Origin: Viridibacillus arvi
GTDB taxonomy: Bacteria; Bacillota; Bacilli; Bacillales_A; Planococcaceae
Assembly (NCBI RefSeq): GCF_001274945.1
Contig: NZ_LILB01000001.1
Span: forward strand, 453,977-517,976
Length of the DNA: 64,000 nucleotides
Reading direction: 5' to 3'
A program made the position numbers and the translations under genes. The notes beneath the pieces are model-generated. The model was not told the origin of the DNA. It saw only the letters and a program-made list of their open reading frames with translations, and ran no database searches. Below, piece by piece: positions 48,881 through 57,572 of the stretch (the first letter of the stretch is position 1; each line of letters begins with the position of its first letter).

Positions 48881-49388
48881 ATTTTGAATGCAATTGTTTT
48901 TCAAGCTTTTTATAACGAACTAACATCGCAATTCGCCATGGAACAATCATTGAAAATGCCAAAATCCAGAACATACCGCCAAGTTCACCTAAATGGAATG
49001 CACCACTTAGATAAATTTTCGCTACTGTACGGATAATCAATAAACCAGCTAAAATAAAGAAAAATGCTTTAGATGGCTTTAGATAAATGTCATCTTCAAC
49101 AATATGAAATTTCGATGTCGCGATTAATACAGTTGAAAAAATAATTCCTACTATAATTGCTTCTAACACTTGTGGCAAAGGTACTCTGAAATATTCAAAG
49201 CAAAACATTAAAGCACCAGTAGACATTGCAATTGGTGGGATAATGATTTTCTTAGCACTAGCAGGTTTTTTAGCCGATTTAGCTCTCACTGTCATCGCCA
49301 TAATCCCCATAAAGACAACAGCCACAGTTGAACCTATGACCATATATTGAGAAGGAATTGAACTCAACATAATAGACCCTCTCCTCAC
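48879..49388 (-). CDS. ccdC: CcdC-family membrane protein (YneJ)
   Basis: Membrane protein of 169 residues with about four to five helices and the family segments PPIAMSTGALMFCFEYFRVP and EDDIYLKPSKAFFFILAGLL. In B. subtilis it sits in the ccdA-ccdB-ccdC operon of cytochrome c maturation, though it is not essential for it as far as I know. It starts four bases after ccdB and is the last gene of the operon. Confidence 0.88.
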   Translation of the reverse strand: MRRGSIMLSSIPSQYMVIGSTVAVVFMGIMAMTVRAKSAKKPASAKKIIIPPIAMSTGALMFCFEYFRVPLPQVLEAIIVGIIFSTVLIATSKFHIVEDDIYLKPSKAFFFILAGLLIIRTVAKIYLSGAFHLGELGGMFWILAFSMIVPWRIAMLVRYKKLEKQLHSK

Positions 49389-49392
49389 ATAA

Positions 49393-49755
49393 CTAATATT
49401 CCACTACTTTTACAATCGTAGACATTAAGCGTTGCTGATCAAAAGGTTTCGTAATAAAATCCTTAGCACCAAGCGAGAGTGCCTGTAAAATCATCTTTTG
49501 CTGTCCTAATGCACTAATTACAATAATTTTCGCATCAGGAAACTCTTCGATGATCACTTTTGTTGCATCTAAACCCGACATAACCGGCATTGTTACATCC
49601 ATCGTTACAACATCTGGTAATAATTCGCGATACTTTTCAATTGCTTCTCTACCATTAATTGCTTCGCCAACGACTTCATAACTTGAGTCGGCTAACATCG
49701 TTTTTATAGCATGACGCATGAACAATGTGTCATCTACTACTAATACCTTCGTCAA
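49393..49755 (-). CDS. ccdB: CheY-like single-domain response regulator CcdB (YneI)
   Basis: Receiver domain alone, 120 residues. The acidic pocket Asp8/Asp9, phospho-acceptor Asp53 (VTMDVTMP), Ser81 and Lys103 (ITKPFD) are all intact, so it should be phosphorylated. No kinase or output domain is nearby. In B. subtilis the corresponding protein is YneI/CcdB in the ccd operon. It lies between ccdA and ccdC on the same strand. What it senses and whether it controls cytochrome maturation are unknown; a role in chemotaxis is an alternative. Confidence 0.88.
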   Translation of the reverse strand: MTKVLVVDDTLFMRHAIKTMLADSSYEVVGEAINGREAIEKYRELLPDVVTMDVTMPVMSGLDATKVIIEEFPDAKIIVISALGQQKMILQALSLGAKDFITKPFDQQRLMSTIVKVVEY

Positions 49756-49815
49756 ACACTCAACCCCTAATTTGAAACTAAAAATACTATACTACTAATA
49801 AGTGTAGTAAGCCAA

Positions 49816-50526
49816 TTAAAAACCGATAAAATCACCGAAAATTGGTTGGAATAGTCTAATAATCAGTGTCATTCCATCAAAGTACAATAACACCCCAACG
49901 ACTATCATTACATAACCGCCGACTTTAACGATTTTCTGACTATGATTACGAATCCAACTTAATTTTGTCATAAAGAATGATAAAAGGAAGAATGGAATAG
50001 AGAAACCTAGACTATAAGTAAGTAAATACCAAATACCTGACCCAGGATTTGTACCCGCTAATGACAGAATACCACCTAAGATTGGTCCAGTACAGGGCGT
50101 CCACCCCGCAGCAAATGCTAAACCAATTAAGAAAGAACCGAGAAAACCAGCTGGTCTATTTTTAAATTGGAATTTACGATCTTTCATTAAAAAGTCCGGT
50201 GTAAAGACGCCAATAATCATTAATCCAAAAATAACAATTAATATCCCACCAACTTGACGAATCAAATCATCATATCGGAAGAAGAACCCTGAAAGATAAG
50301 ATGTAGTTAGTCCTAAAATAAGGAAGATCATTGTAAATCCTAGTAAGAAAAACAATGTGTGCAAAATAGCCGTTTTTTGGAGCATTCCCTTGTCATTCTT
50401 TAACTTATCAAATGACACGCCTGTTATGTATGATAGAAATGCTGGATAAAGCGGCAACGTACATGGTGAGATAAAACTAAGAATACCTGCACCAAAAGCT
50501 AAAAAATAGTTAAAATCAGTATTCAT
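49816..50526 (-). CDS. ccdA: cytochrome c-type biogenesis protein CcdA
   Basis: Polytopic thiol-disulfide transporter of 236 residues with six helices, carrying reducing power across the membrane to apocytochrome c and sporulation thioredoxins. The two redox cysteines are Cys22 ([17 protein letters not shown]) and Cys145 ([12 protein letters not shown]). AAGGAG lies upstream of the ATG. It begins the ccdA-ccdB-ccdC operon. The 5' flank is the 1-kb repeat array. Confidence 0.95.
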   Translation of the reverse strand: MNTDFNYFLAFGAGILSFISPCTLPLYPAFLSYITGVSFDKLKNDKGMLQKTAILHTLFFLLGFTMIFLILGLTTSYLSGFFFRYDDLIRQVGGILIVIFGLMIIGVFTPDFLMKDRKFQFKNRPAGFLGSFLIGLAFAAGWTPCTGPILGGILSLAGTNPGSGIWYLLTYSLGFSIPFFLLSFFMTKLSWIRNHSQKIVKVGGYVMIVVGVLLYFDGMTLIIRLFQPIFGDFIGF

Positions 50527-50712
50527 ATTTTGTTGTCGCTCCTTAAAGTTTCTGTACCCATCGTACCAAACTTTTCAAGAAATATCTTTTCTTTTGTCTG
50601 TGAATTTTTCATGACAAAATTTTGCAATGATAATAGCGACAGTTATTATTTAGAATATGCTTTTTAAATATGAGATACGACTTGTTTGAGGGGGGTGGTG
50701 TTTGGATTCTTT

Positions 50713-51494
50713 GGCGCTGCTCGGGGTTCCTTTGGCGCTACTCAGGAATCCTTTGGCGTTACTCGCGCTTCTTTTGGCGTTACTCGAGCTCTCTTTGGCC
50801 CTACTCACGCTCATTGGCGCTACTCGGGTTACTTTTGGCGCTATTCGGACTCCCTTTGGCGCTGCTCGGACTCCTTTTGGCGCTACTCGAGCTCCCTTTT
50901 GCGCTACTCAGGCTCTCTTTTGCCCTACTCACGCTCATTGGCGCTACTCGAGCTCCCTTTAGCGCTACTCGGGCTCCTTTTGGCGCTACTCGCGCTCTTT
51001 AGCGCTGCTCACGCTCTCTTTGGCCCTACTCGAAACCCCTTTAGCACTACTCGCGCTCCTTTTGGCGCTACTCGAGCTCCCTTTGGCGCTACTCAGGCTC
51101 TCTTTTGCCCTACTCACGCTCATTGGCGCTACTCGAGCTCCCTTTTGCGCTACTCGGGCTCCTTTTGGCGCTATTCGGACTCCCTTTGGCGCTACTCGCG
51201 CTTCCTTTAGCGCTACTCGGGCTCCCTTTGGCGCTACTCGCGCTCTTTAGCGCTGCTCACGCTCTCTTTGGCGCTACTCGAAACCCCTTTAGCGCTACTC
51301 AGGCTCTCTTTTGCCCTACTCACGCTCATTGGCGCTACTCGGGCTCCTTTTGGCGCTATTCGGGCTCCTTTTGGCGCTACTCGCGCTTCCTTTAGCGCTA
51401 CTCGGGCTCCCTTTTGCGCTACTCGCGCTCTTTGGCGCTACTCGAAACCCCTTTGGCGCTACTCGAGCTCCCTTTAGCCCTACTCTCCCCTTTT
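50713..51494. repeat. tandem array of about 38 GC-rich 21-nt units
   Basis: Read on the plus strand, each unit begins GGCGCTACTC, has a variable middle (CGAG, CGGG, CGCG, AGG, GGAC, GAAAC, CAC) and ends CTCCCTTT or similar. Most units are 21 nt; seven are 19 nt (starting 50797, 50921, 50982, 51106, 51230, 51312, 51415). A typical unit has 13 G/C of 21, against AT-rich flanks. Blocks repeat at a higher order, for example units at 51188/51209 are identical to those at 51373/51394, 185 nt apart. The array fills most of the 1,053-base gap between ccdA (ends 50526 at its 5' side) and the ABC exporter gene (3' end 51580). Confidence 0.95.
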
Positions 51495-51520
51495 TACCGC
51501 CCCCCATAATCCCCACAAAC

Positions 51521-51558
51521 AAAAAAATCCCCAAAAAGCCGCTATCCAACAACGGCTT
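51521..51558 (-). terminator. terminator after the ABC exporter operon
   Basis: AAGCCG, an 11-base loop, CGGCTTTTTGGGGATTTTTTT on the minus strand, right behind the second exporter gene and before the repeat array. Confidence 0.75.
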
Positions 51559-51579
51559 CCCGGAGATTCTCTCTCATCA

Positions 51580-53367
51580 TTACCCTACTTCTTGAACTAA
51601 TCCATTTTGTAACTGATACATTTTATGATACAAGCCATTTTTAGCTAATAACTCTTGATGTGTACCTCGCTCGACGATCTCACCGTGATGGAGCACTAAT
51701 ATTTGCTCTGCATCTTGTATCGTACTTAGGCGATGCGCGATGGCAATTGTTGTGCGGCCTTGACGCATTTTGTCGAGACTGGCTTGAATGGCTACTTCCG
51801 TTTCCGTATCGATTGTTGCTGTTGCTTCATCTAAAACGAGCACTTTCGGGTTTGTCGCAATAGTTCTCGCAAAAGCTATGAGCTGCCGCTGCCCACTTGA
51901 GAATGTAGATCCGCGTTCAGATACTAAATGTTTATAGCCATTTGGCATGGATTCTATAAATTGATCTGCTTGCACAAACTCTGCTGCAGCCTTGACATCT
52001 TCTTCAGACATATTTTCATTAAAGAGTTTGATATTACTTTCGATATTTCCGTAAAATAAGAACGGATCTTGTAGTACTAAACCCATTTGCTGTCTCAGCG
52101 TTTGTTTCGGGAAATTTTTAATCGACTGGCCATCTATTAAAATTTCTCCTCTCTCAAACTCGTAGAAGCGCATCAATAGGTTAATAATTGAACTTTTCCC
52201 GCTTCCAGTATGACCGACAAGTGCTACCGTCTCACCAGGTTTAACGGTAAATGAAATATCTTTTAACACATCAGTTTTGCCATCATATGAAAATGTTACA
52301 TTACTGAATTCAATGTGACCGTCTGACATTTTCACTGAAGGGTCATCTAGCTGCTGTGGATCTAATTCTTTGTCGTCCAATAATGTAAAGACACGAGATG
52401 CAGAAACAATCGCTTGCTGGAAAATTGAAAGTCTTTGCATGACTTGGTTAATCGGTTCAAAAAAGCGATTAATATAGCTGACAAATGCATAAATGACACC
52501 GATTTCTACCGGTTCACTAAAGGATGTTATCCCAAAAAAGCTTAGCATTAAAATCAGACCAAACGCATATACCAAGTCAATTACAGGTCTTAACAACAAA
52601 CCATCTAGCTTAATACTACTCATTACTGCTTTATAGTGCTTTTCATTTATCTCGTCAAACTCATCTCGGAAACGTTTTTCCTGACGAAAAGCTTGCACAA
52701 TTGACATACCAGATAATGATTCTGCTAATTTGGCATTTAATTGACTTAGTCGCTCACGCATATCCATATAATAAAAGGCACTATATTTTCTGTAGATATA
52801 GACAATACAGAATAGAATAGGCAGTAAAATAACAGTTGCTAATGCCAATTTCCAGTTTAATGCAAACATCGCAATATAAACTCCGATAACTAAAAAGCCA
52901 CTTTGCACGAAGCCAATTAACACACTAACGAACATTTCCATAATAGCTTCCGTATCATTCGTAACACGAGATACGATACTTCCCGCTGGTGTTTTGTCAA
53001 AATAGCGCATACCTAGCTTATGAACTTTCGAATAGACATCTATTCGTAGCTGCTGTATTACCTTTAAAGCTAGTATATTGAAACGAAGCATCTGTAAATA
53101 ACTAATGACCGAATTCAATATTTGAATGCCAATGTATGTCGTAGCTAAGATGACTAACGTATTTGTTGGAAAATGACGTGGTGTTAAATAATCATCCATA
53201 AATATTTTTATTAACAATGGTCCTACGATATCTCCTAGAACAGTAATTAAGAGTAACATTAATGCAATTACAATAGACTTTTTATGTGGTTTCAAATATG
53301 TAAGGAGTCGTTTTAATACATGCCATTGTTCCTTACCTGTTAGGGTGATTTTTTGTTCTTCATTCAT
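51580..53367 (-). CDS. ABC exporter half-transporter, catalytic-Glu subunit (YheH/BmrD-like)
   Basis: Half-transporter of 595 residues with six N-terminal helices and an ATPase domain: Walker A GHTGSGKSSI, Walker B VLVLDEATATID with the catalytic Glu, and H-loop AHRLS. The signature is FSSGQRQ instead of LSGGQ, i.e. degenerate. Paired with the preceding gene, whose Walker B lacks the Glu but whose signature is canonical, so one ATP site is functional and one is not. It overlaps its partner by eight bases. Similar heterodimers (YheHI/BmrCD) export drugs; the substrate is not predicted here. Confidence 0.92.
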   Translation of the reverse strand: MNEEQKITLTGKEQWHVLKRLLTYLKPHKKSIVIALMLLLITVLGDIVGPLLIKIFMDDYLTPRHFPTNTLVILATTYIGIQILNSVISYLQMLRFNILALKVIQQLRIDVYSKVHKLGMRYFDKTPAGSIVSRVTNDTEAIMEMFVSVLIGFVQSGFLVIGVYIAMFALNWKLALATVILLPILFCIVYIYRKYSAFYYMDMRERLSQLNAKLAESLSGMSIVQAFRQEKRFRDEFDEINEKHYKAVMSSIKLDGLLLRPVIDLVYAFGLILMLSFFGITSFSEPVEIGVIYAFVSYINRFFEPINQVMQRLSIFQQAIVSASRVFTLLDDKELDPQQLDDPSVKMSDGHIEFSNVTFSYDGKTDVLKDISFTVKPGETVALVGHTGSGKSSIINLLMRFYEFERGEILIDGQSIKNFPKQTLRQQMGLVLQDPFLFYGNIESNIKLFNENMSEEDVKAAAEFVQADQFIESMPNGYKHLVSERGSTFSSGQRQLIAFARTIATNPKVLVLDEATATIDTETEVAIQASLDKMRQGRTTIAIAHRLSTIQDAEQILVLHHGEIVERGTHQELLAKNGLYHKMYQLQNGLVQEVG

Positions 53368-55120
53368 GTTGACTCACCCCCTCTTCAACCTGTTGTTCTA
53401 GTTGTTGCAATTGATACATTTCGAAATAACGACCTTTAAGCGCCATTAACTCGTCATGTGTCCCCTTTTCTACGACTGCCCCTTCATGTAAAACAATGAT
53501 GAGATGCGCATGGACAAGCGCACTTAGTCGGTGGGACGTAATAATCGTCGTAGCGTCTGTTCTAGCCTCTTTTAATGACTCTAAAATGGCTTCTTCTGTC
53601 TTCGCATCAACCGCTGATAAAGAGTCATCTAAAATGAGCAGTTCTGGTTTCATTAACAACGCTCGTGCTATCGAAATCCGCTGTTTTTGTCCTCCTGAAA
53701 GTGATACACCACGTTCACCGACGACAGTATTGTAACCCTCCGTAAAGCGTAATATATCATCATGAATCTGTGCGATTCGTGCTGCATTTGTCACTTCATC
53801 TTCACCAACATCAGGGTTTGTAAAAGCGATATTTTGATATAAGGATGCCGAGAATAAGAAATGCTCTTGTGGTACATAGCCAATTGCTTCGCGTAATTTT
53901 ATTGCTTGGTAATCACCAATAACATGGTCTCCGTAACGAATCTCACCATCATAGCCGTCAAATTCACGCATTAATAATTTTAGTATCGCAGTTTTACCTG
54001 CGCCCGTCTTGCCGACAACACCGAGTGTTTCACCACGTTTCAGCGTGAACTGTACATCTTTTAATGCCGGTGTTTCATCACCAGGGAATGTAAATGAATT
54101 AATATTAAACTCGATATCCCCCTGTGGTCGTATGGATAAAGCATCTTCTTTATCTTCAACATCCATTTTCTCAGCTAAAAGATTTTGAATCCGGTCATAA
54201 GACGCACTGCCTCGCTCCATAATGTTGAAAAGTAAACCAAATGCCAGCATTGGCCATACAAGCAGACCTAAGTACGATGTAAACGACACTAAATCACCAA
54301 GGGTCATATCGCCAGCTACAACGAATTTAGCACCAAATATAATCGTTAAGAAAAATGATATACCTACTACAAGTGAAATTGTTGGATCAAATAGTGAATC
54401 CACCTTAGCCACTCGTGTATTTTTAGCAACAACTTCGTCAGATAAACGTTTAAAATCTGCGATATCCTCTTTATCTTGACCAAATGTCTTCATCACTTTG
54501 ATCCCAGTAATACTTTCCTGCGTTTTATCATTCAAGTCCGAAAACGCGGCTTGCGCATGATGAAAACGTGCATGTAAAAGTTTACCGTAATAATTCGTTG
54601 ATAGCGCCATAAATGGCATTGGAATTAAAGCGATTAGCGTTAGCTTCCAATCGATCGTAATGGCCATTGCCAAGATTACAAAGCCCCCTGTTGTAATAGA
54701 ATCTACAAGGGTTAAAACACCATTACCCGCTGTTTGCTGCACAGCTGATACATCATTTGTTGCATGTGCCATTAAATCTCCGATACGACGCTTTTGATAA
54801 AAGGACGGTGCCATCGACGTAAAATGATGAAATAATTTTGCACGTAGCCTTTTAGCTAGTGTCATAGACGAACCAAAAATCATAATTCGCCAATAATAGC
54901 GAATCACATACATCAAAATTGCAGAAGCAGCTAATAGACTCAACCATTTAACAAGAGAGCCAACAGTTAAGCTGCCACCACCAATTTCATCAACGACTAC
55001 ACCTATAATTTTTGGCGGTACTAACTGTAACATTGCCACCATGATTAAGAGCGAAATTCCCACTAAGTATTGCTTCTTACGCTCTTTAAAGAACCAACCT
55101 AATTCAAAAAACACCTTCAT
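53360..55120 (-). CDS. ABC exporter half-transporter, degenerate-site subunit (YheI/BmrC-like)
   Basis: Half-transporter of 586 residues: six helices and an ATPase domain with Walker A GKTGAGKTAI, canonical signature LSGGQKQR, and Walker B LLILDDSLSAVD, where Asp replaces the catalytic Glu. This is the expected counterpart of the next gene, so the pair forms an asymmetric heterodimer. First gene of a two-gene operon. The C-terminus ends with a coiled, Gln/Glu-rich tail (QLQQLEQQVEEG). Confidence 0.93.
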   Translation of the reverse strand: MKVFFELGWFFKERKKQYLVGISLLIMVAMLQLVPPKIIGVVVDEIGGGSLTVGSLVKWLSLLAASAILMYVIRYYWRIMIFGSSMTLAKRLRAKLFHHFTSMAPSFYQKRRIGDLMAHATNDVSAVQQTAGNGVLTLVDSITTGGFVILAMAITIDWKLTLIALIPMPFMALSTNYYGKLLHARFHHAQAAFSDLNDKTQESITGIKVMKTFGQDKEDIADFKRLSDEVVAKNTRVAKVDSLFDPTISLVVGISFFLTIIFGAKFVVAGDMTLGDLVSFTSYLGLLVWPMLAFGLLFNIMERGSASYDRIQNLLAEKMDVEDKEDALSIRPQGDIEFNINSFTFPGDETPALKDVQFTLKRGETLGVVGKTGAGKTAILKLLMREFDGYDGEIRYGDHVIGDYQAIKLREAIGYVPQEHFLFSASLYQNIAFTNPDVGEDEVTNAARIAQIHDDILRFTEGYNTVVGERGVSLSGGQKQRISIARALLMKPELLILDDSLSAVDAKTEEAILESLKEARTDATTIITSHRLSALVHAHLIIVLHEGAVVEKGTHDELMALKGRYFEMYQLQQLEQQVEEGVSQHE

Positions 55121-55249
55121 CTCTATTCACCTTCTTTTCTTCACAAATATCAGTTTATCAAATATTCCGAAATGATTGAAGATAAAAAATAAAATAATTT
55201 CGTTTTACTAAATGTTTTTGATTTTTACAGTAATTTTAAAAATACCCCA

Positions 55250-55292
55250 TAAAAAAATAACCCTCTACGATTTATCGAATCCTAAAGGGTTT
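55250..55292 (-). terminator. terminator after the germination operon
   Basis: AACCCTTTAGGATTCG / ATCGTAGAGGGTT (imperfect) followed by ATTTTTTT on the minus strand. It lies behind the gerC-type gene. Confidence 0.75.
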
Positions 55293-55354
55293 ACTTATTG
55301 CTTTTATGTTATTTAGTTATTTCAATTTATATTCTCTCAAAAAACGTTTCAAAT

Positions 55355-56467
55355 TTATTTTAAAGTACCTGTACTAATAATAGACGTTTTAACATGGACA
55401 TCTACTTTTAACTTAGCAATCGTTGCATCCGTTAGTTTATCATTCCATTTTCCTTTGTAATACATTCGAAAATTTTCACTTAGACCAATTGGGTCAATCT
55501 TTAACCCTTTAAGCTTCTTCAAAAATTCTTCAATGTCTTTTCTAAGTTGTTTATTAATATCATCTTCTAGAATTGCTATACTTTTTGGAGTATTCAATTC
55601 ATGCTCTCTTTTTCCTTGGTATTCGCTAAGCGTTCCTTTGATATTTAATACGATATTAAGCTTAGGAGATTTATGATTTTTATTACTTTTTATTTTTACC
55701 TTGCTTTCAATTAAATCGAGCATGACTATTTCTTTGCCATTACCTTTATTTAAATCTAATGGTAATGGTGCCAGTTTCTTTTTACCTTGCAATGCTTGAA
55801 TAATGAGTGCTTCACTTGGTGTTATACTCTCGATCATATGTTTATTTTTGAACAAAGCGACTCCTTTAATCTCGATTTTATCATCAATTTTTTCTATTAT
55901 TGGTAGGATTGGATCAAATACTGGATTTGTTACTGTGTAGATAAAATCATGAATATTGGTATTCGGGTTAAAAGCAGTATTAATACTAGGCAGTAATAAA
56001 TCATTTAAATAAAAGTTGATATTTGGTTTATCGAGATATTGTCCTTTTAACAATTCTTCTCCATTACCATTAACTACTGCAATAAGTACTTTATTTCCTA
56101 CTTCAGAATCTCTATATAGATTCTGAATCACTTTCTCCACTCTTCCCTTACGTGCATATTCCTCATTAATAAGAACAACACGTAATTGGTTTAAAATAAC
56201 TTTTTTATCTGAAAGTTTCTCAATTTTAACAATCCCCTTAGAAACTAAGTCAGTTTTCACTGAGAAAATCTGTGTATTACGTTTCGCTTCAGGAGAATAT
56301 TGTGGAATCGCTACAGTTAATTTAGTTGTATCTTCATCTATATAGTCAAATGCCATTATACCAACCATACCTACTTCTTCTAATGGTACTTTTACCTCTT
56401 TCTCTGAACAACCTACCAAAAAAAGGAGAACAAAAAGAGTAAACATTAATTTAAATTTTCTGTTCAT
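55355..56467 (-). CDS. Ger(x)C-family spore germination lipoprotein
   Basis: Lipoprotein of 370 residues (lipobox LVGC around residue 19), C subunit of a nutrient germinant receptor in the inner spore membrane. It shows the family layout: VGIMAFDYIDEDTTKLTVAIPQYSP near the start and the C-terminal KIDPIGLSENFRMYYKGKWND. Overlaps the gerB-type gene by four bases. The germinant is unknown; which of the GerA/GerB/GerK types this is cannot be told from sequence alone. Confidence 0.92.
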   Translation of the reverse strand: MNRKFKLMFTLFVLLFLVGCSEKEVKVPLEEVGMVGIMAFDYIDEDTTKLTVAIPQYSPEAKRNTQIFSVKTDLVSKGIVKIEKLSDKKVILNQLRVVLINEEYARKGRVEKVIQNLYRDSEVGNKVLIAVVNGNGEELLKGQYLDKPNINFYLNDLLLPSINTAFNPNTNIHDFIYTVTNPVFDPILPIIEKIDDKIEIKGVALFKNKHMIESITPSEALIIQALQGKKKLAPLPLDLNKGNGKEIVMLDLIESKVKIKSNKNHKSPKLNIVLNIKGTLSEYQGKREHELNTPKSIAILEDDINKQLRKDIEEFLKKLKGLKIDPIGLSENFRMYYKGKWNDKLTDATIAKLKVDVHVKTSIISTGTLK

Positions 56468-57543
56468 GTTTGCACCTGCTTTTTCCTAAGTAGATGTACT
56501 ATAGCCAAAAAAATCGGCCAAACTAATATCACATATCCAACATAACTGCTTGCTGAAAATAATTTTTCTTGGAATTCTTGAGAAAATGGCATCTTAATAA
56601 TCAGGAATACGATTAGTGCAAGAATGTAAATATAGTTTTTTCTTTCTTTAGAAAGTAATGAATCCATCCCTCTTTTCGCACACCATAAATACGCTGTAAC
56701 TGTAGACAAGATGAGAAAGACCCACAGCGTCATTCCAATAATATCGATTCGTTCAATAAAAGAAAATTCCCCAGCTTTAAACAAATTTAATACTGAAAAC
56801 TCTACATATTTTAACTGCCATTCTGAAAAATACATCACACTTACTGCAGTGGTAATAAGACAAAGAACTATGCTTATCCAAATTCCTATTAATGCATGTT
56901 TATATGCTTTTTTTTGATCTATAATATTCGGGAAATAAAACATAATTAATTCATAGCCTAAGATAGATAAATAACCTTTTTTCATGGCATCATAAAATTC
57001 CTTGCCATTATAATTGAAGAAAGGAAGAAAGTGACTCATTTCTCCTTTTTCAATTGCCCAAAGAAGAAAATAAAGCATAGGTATAGTAATAAAGAAAGTC
57101 ATGATACAAAACCTTGCTACAGATCTAATACCTCCACGGACTATATATACAAGTAATAAAATAAAAAAGAAAGCAGGTGCTGTAATAGTTTGCTCTGGAA
57201 GTGCTGTGCTTTGTATAAGATGCATATAACTACTGATAATCCCCGATGAAAAAACTAAAAATTGCAAGACAATAAATAGATTTACACCCTTCCCTAACCA
57301 TTTCCCTAATAAGATTTCATTGATCCGAAATAGGTTTTCGTTAGGATACTTACTATTCATCCAAATCATCGGTAATAATGTTAGACTTGCAATTACCCCA
57401 AAAAGGATAGGGAAAAGTGTTTGACTATAACCGACACTACTCAGTTTTTGAGGTAGAGTGAGAATTCCAGTACCAACCATTGCGCTTTGGACTAAAAAGA
57501 TAACATGATATCTATTCAAAAATTTCTGTTTGTTTGTACTCAA
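56464..57543 (-). CDS. GerB-type spore germination permease subunit
   Basis: Membrane protein of 359 residues with ten helices, related to amino-acid permeases (GerB subunit, proposed germinant-binding part). The start RYHVIFLVQSAMVGTGILTLPQKL is typical, as is VYIVRGGIRSVARF. It sits between the A- and C-type genes; 29 bases separate it from the A gene. Confidence 0.92.
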   Translation of the reverse strand: MSTNKQKFLNRYHVIFLVQSAMVGTGILTLPQKLSSVGYSQTLFPILFGVIASLTLLPMIWMNSKYPNENLFRINEILLGKWLGKGVNLFIVLQFLVFSSGIISSYMHLIQSTALPEQTITAPAFFFILLLVYIVRGGIRSVARFCIMTFFITIPMLYFLLWAIEKGEMSHFLPFFNYNGKEFYDAMKKGYLSILGYELIMFYFPNIIDQKKAYKHALIGIWISIVLCLITTAVSVMYFSEWQLKYVEFSVLNLFKAGEFSFIERIDIIGMTLWVFLILSTVTAYLWCAKRGMDSLLSKERKNYIYILALIVFLIIKMPFSQEFQEKLFSASSYVGYVILVWPIFLAIVHLLRKKQVQT

Positions 57544-57572
57544 CTTAAACTACCTCAATTCTTTTGAGACAT

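Noticed and set aside
50713-51494. Possible CRISPR array
   Set aside because: The repeats are directly tandem without unique spacers, and no cas gene is present in the window.
50670-51595. Several overlapping open frames of 60-174 codons in the repeat array
   Set aside because: All frames of the repeat are open because the unit lacks stops; the frames overlap each other and shift at the 19-nt units. I list the array as a repeat rather than as genes.
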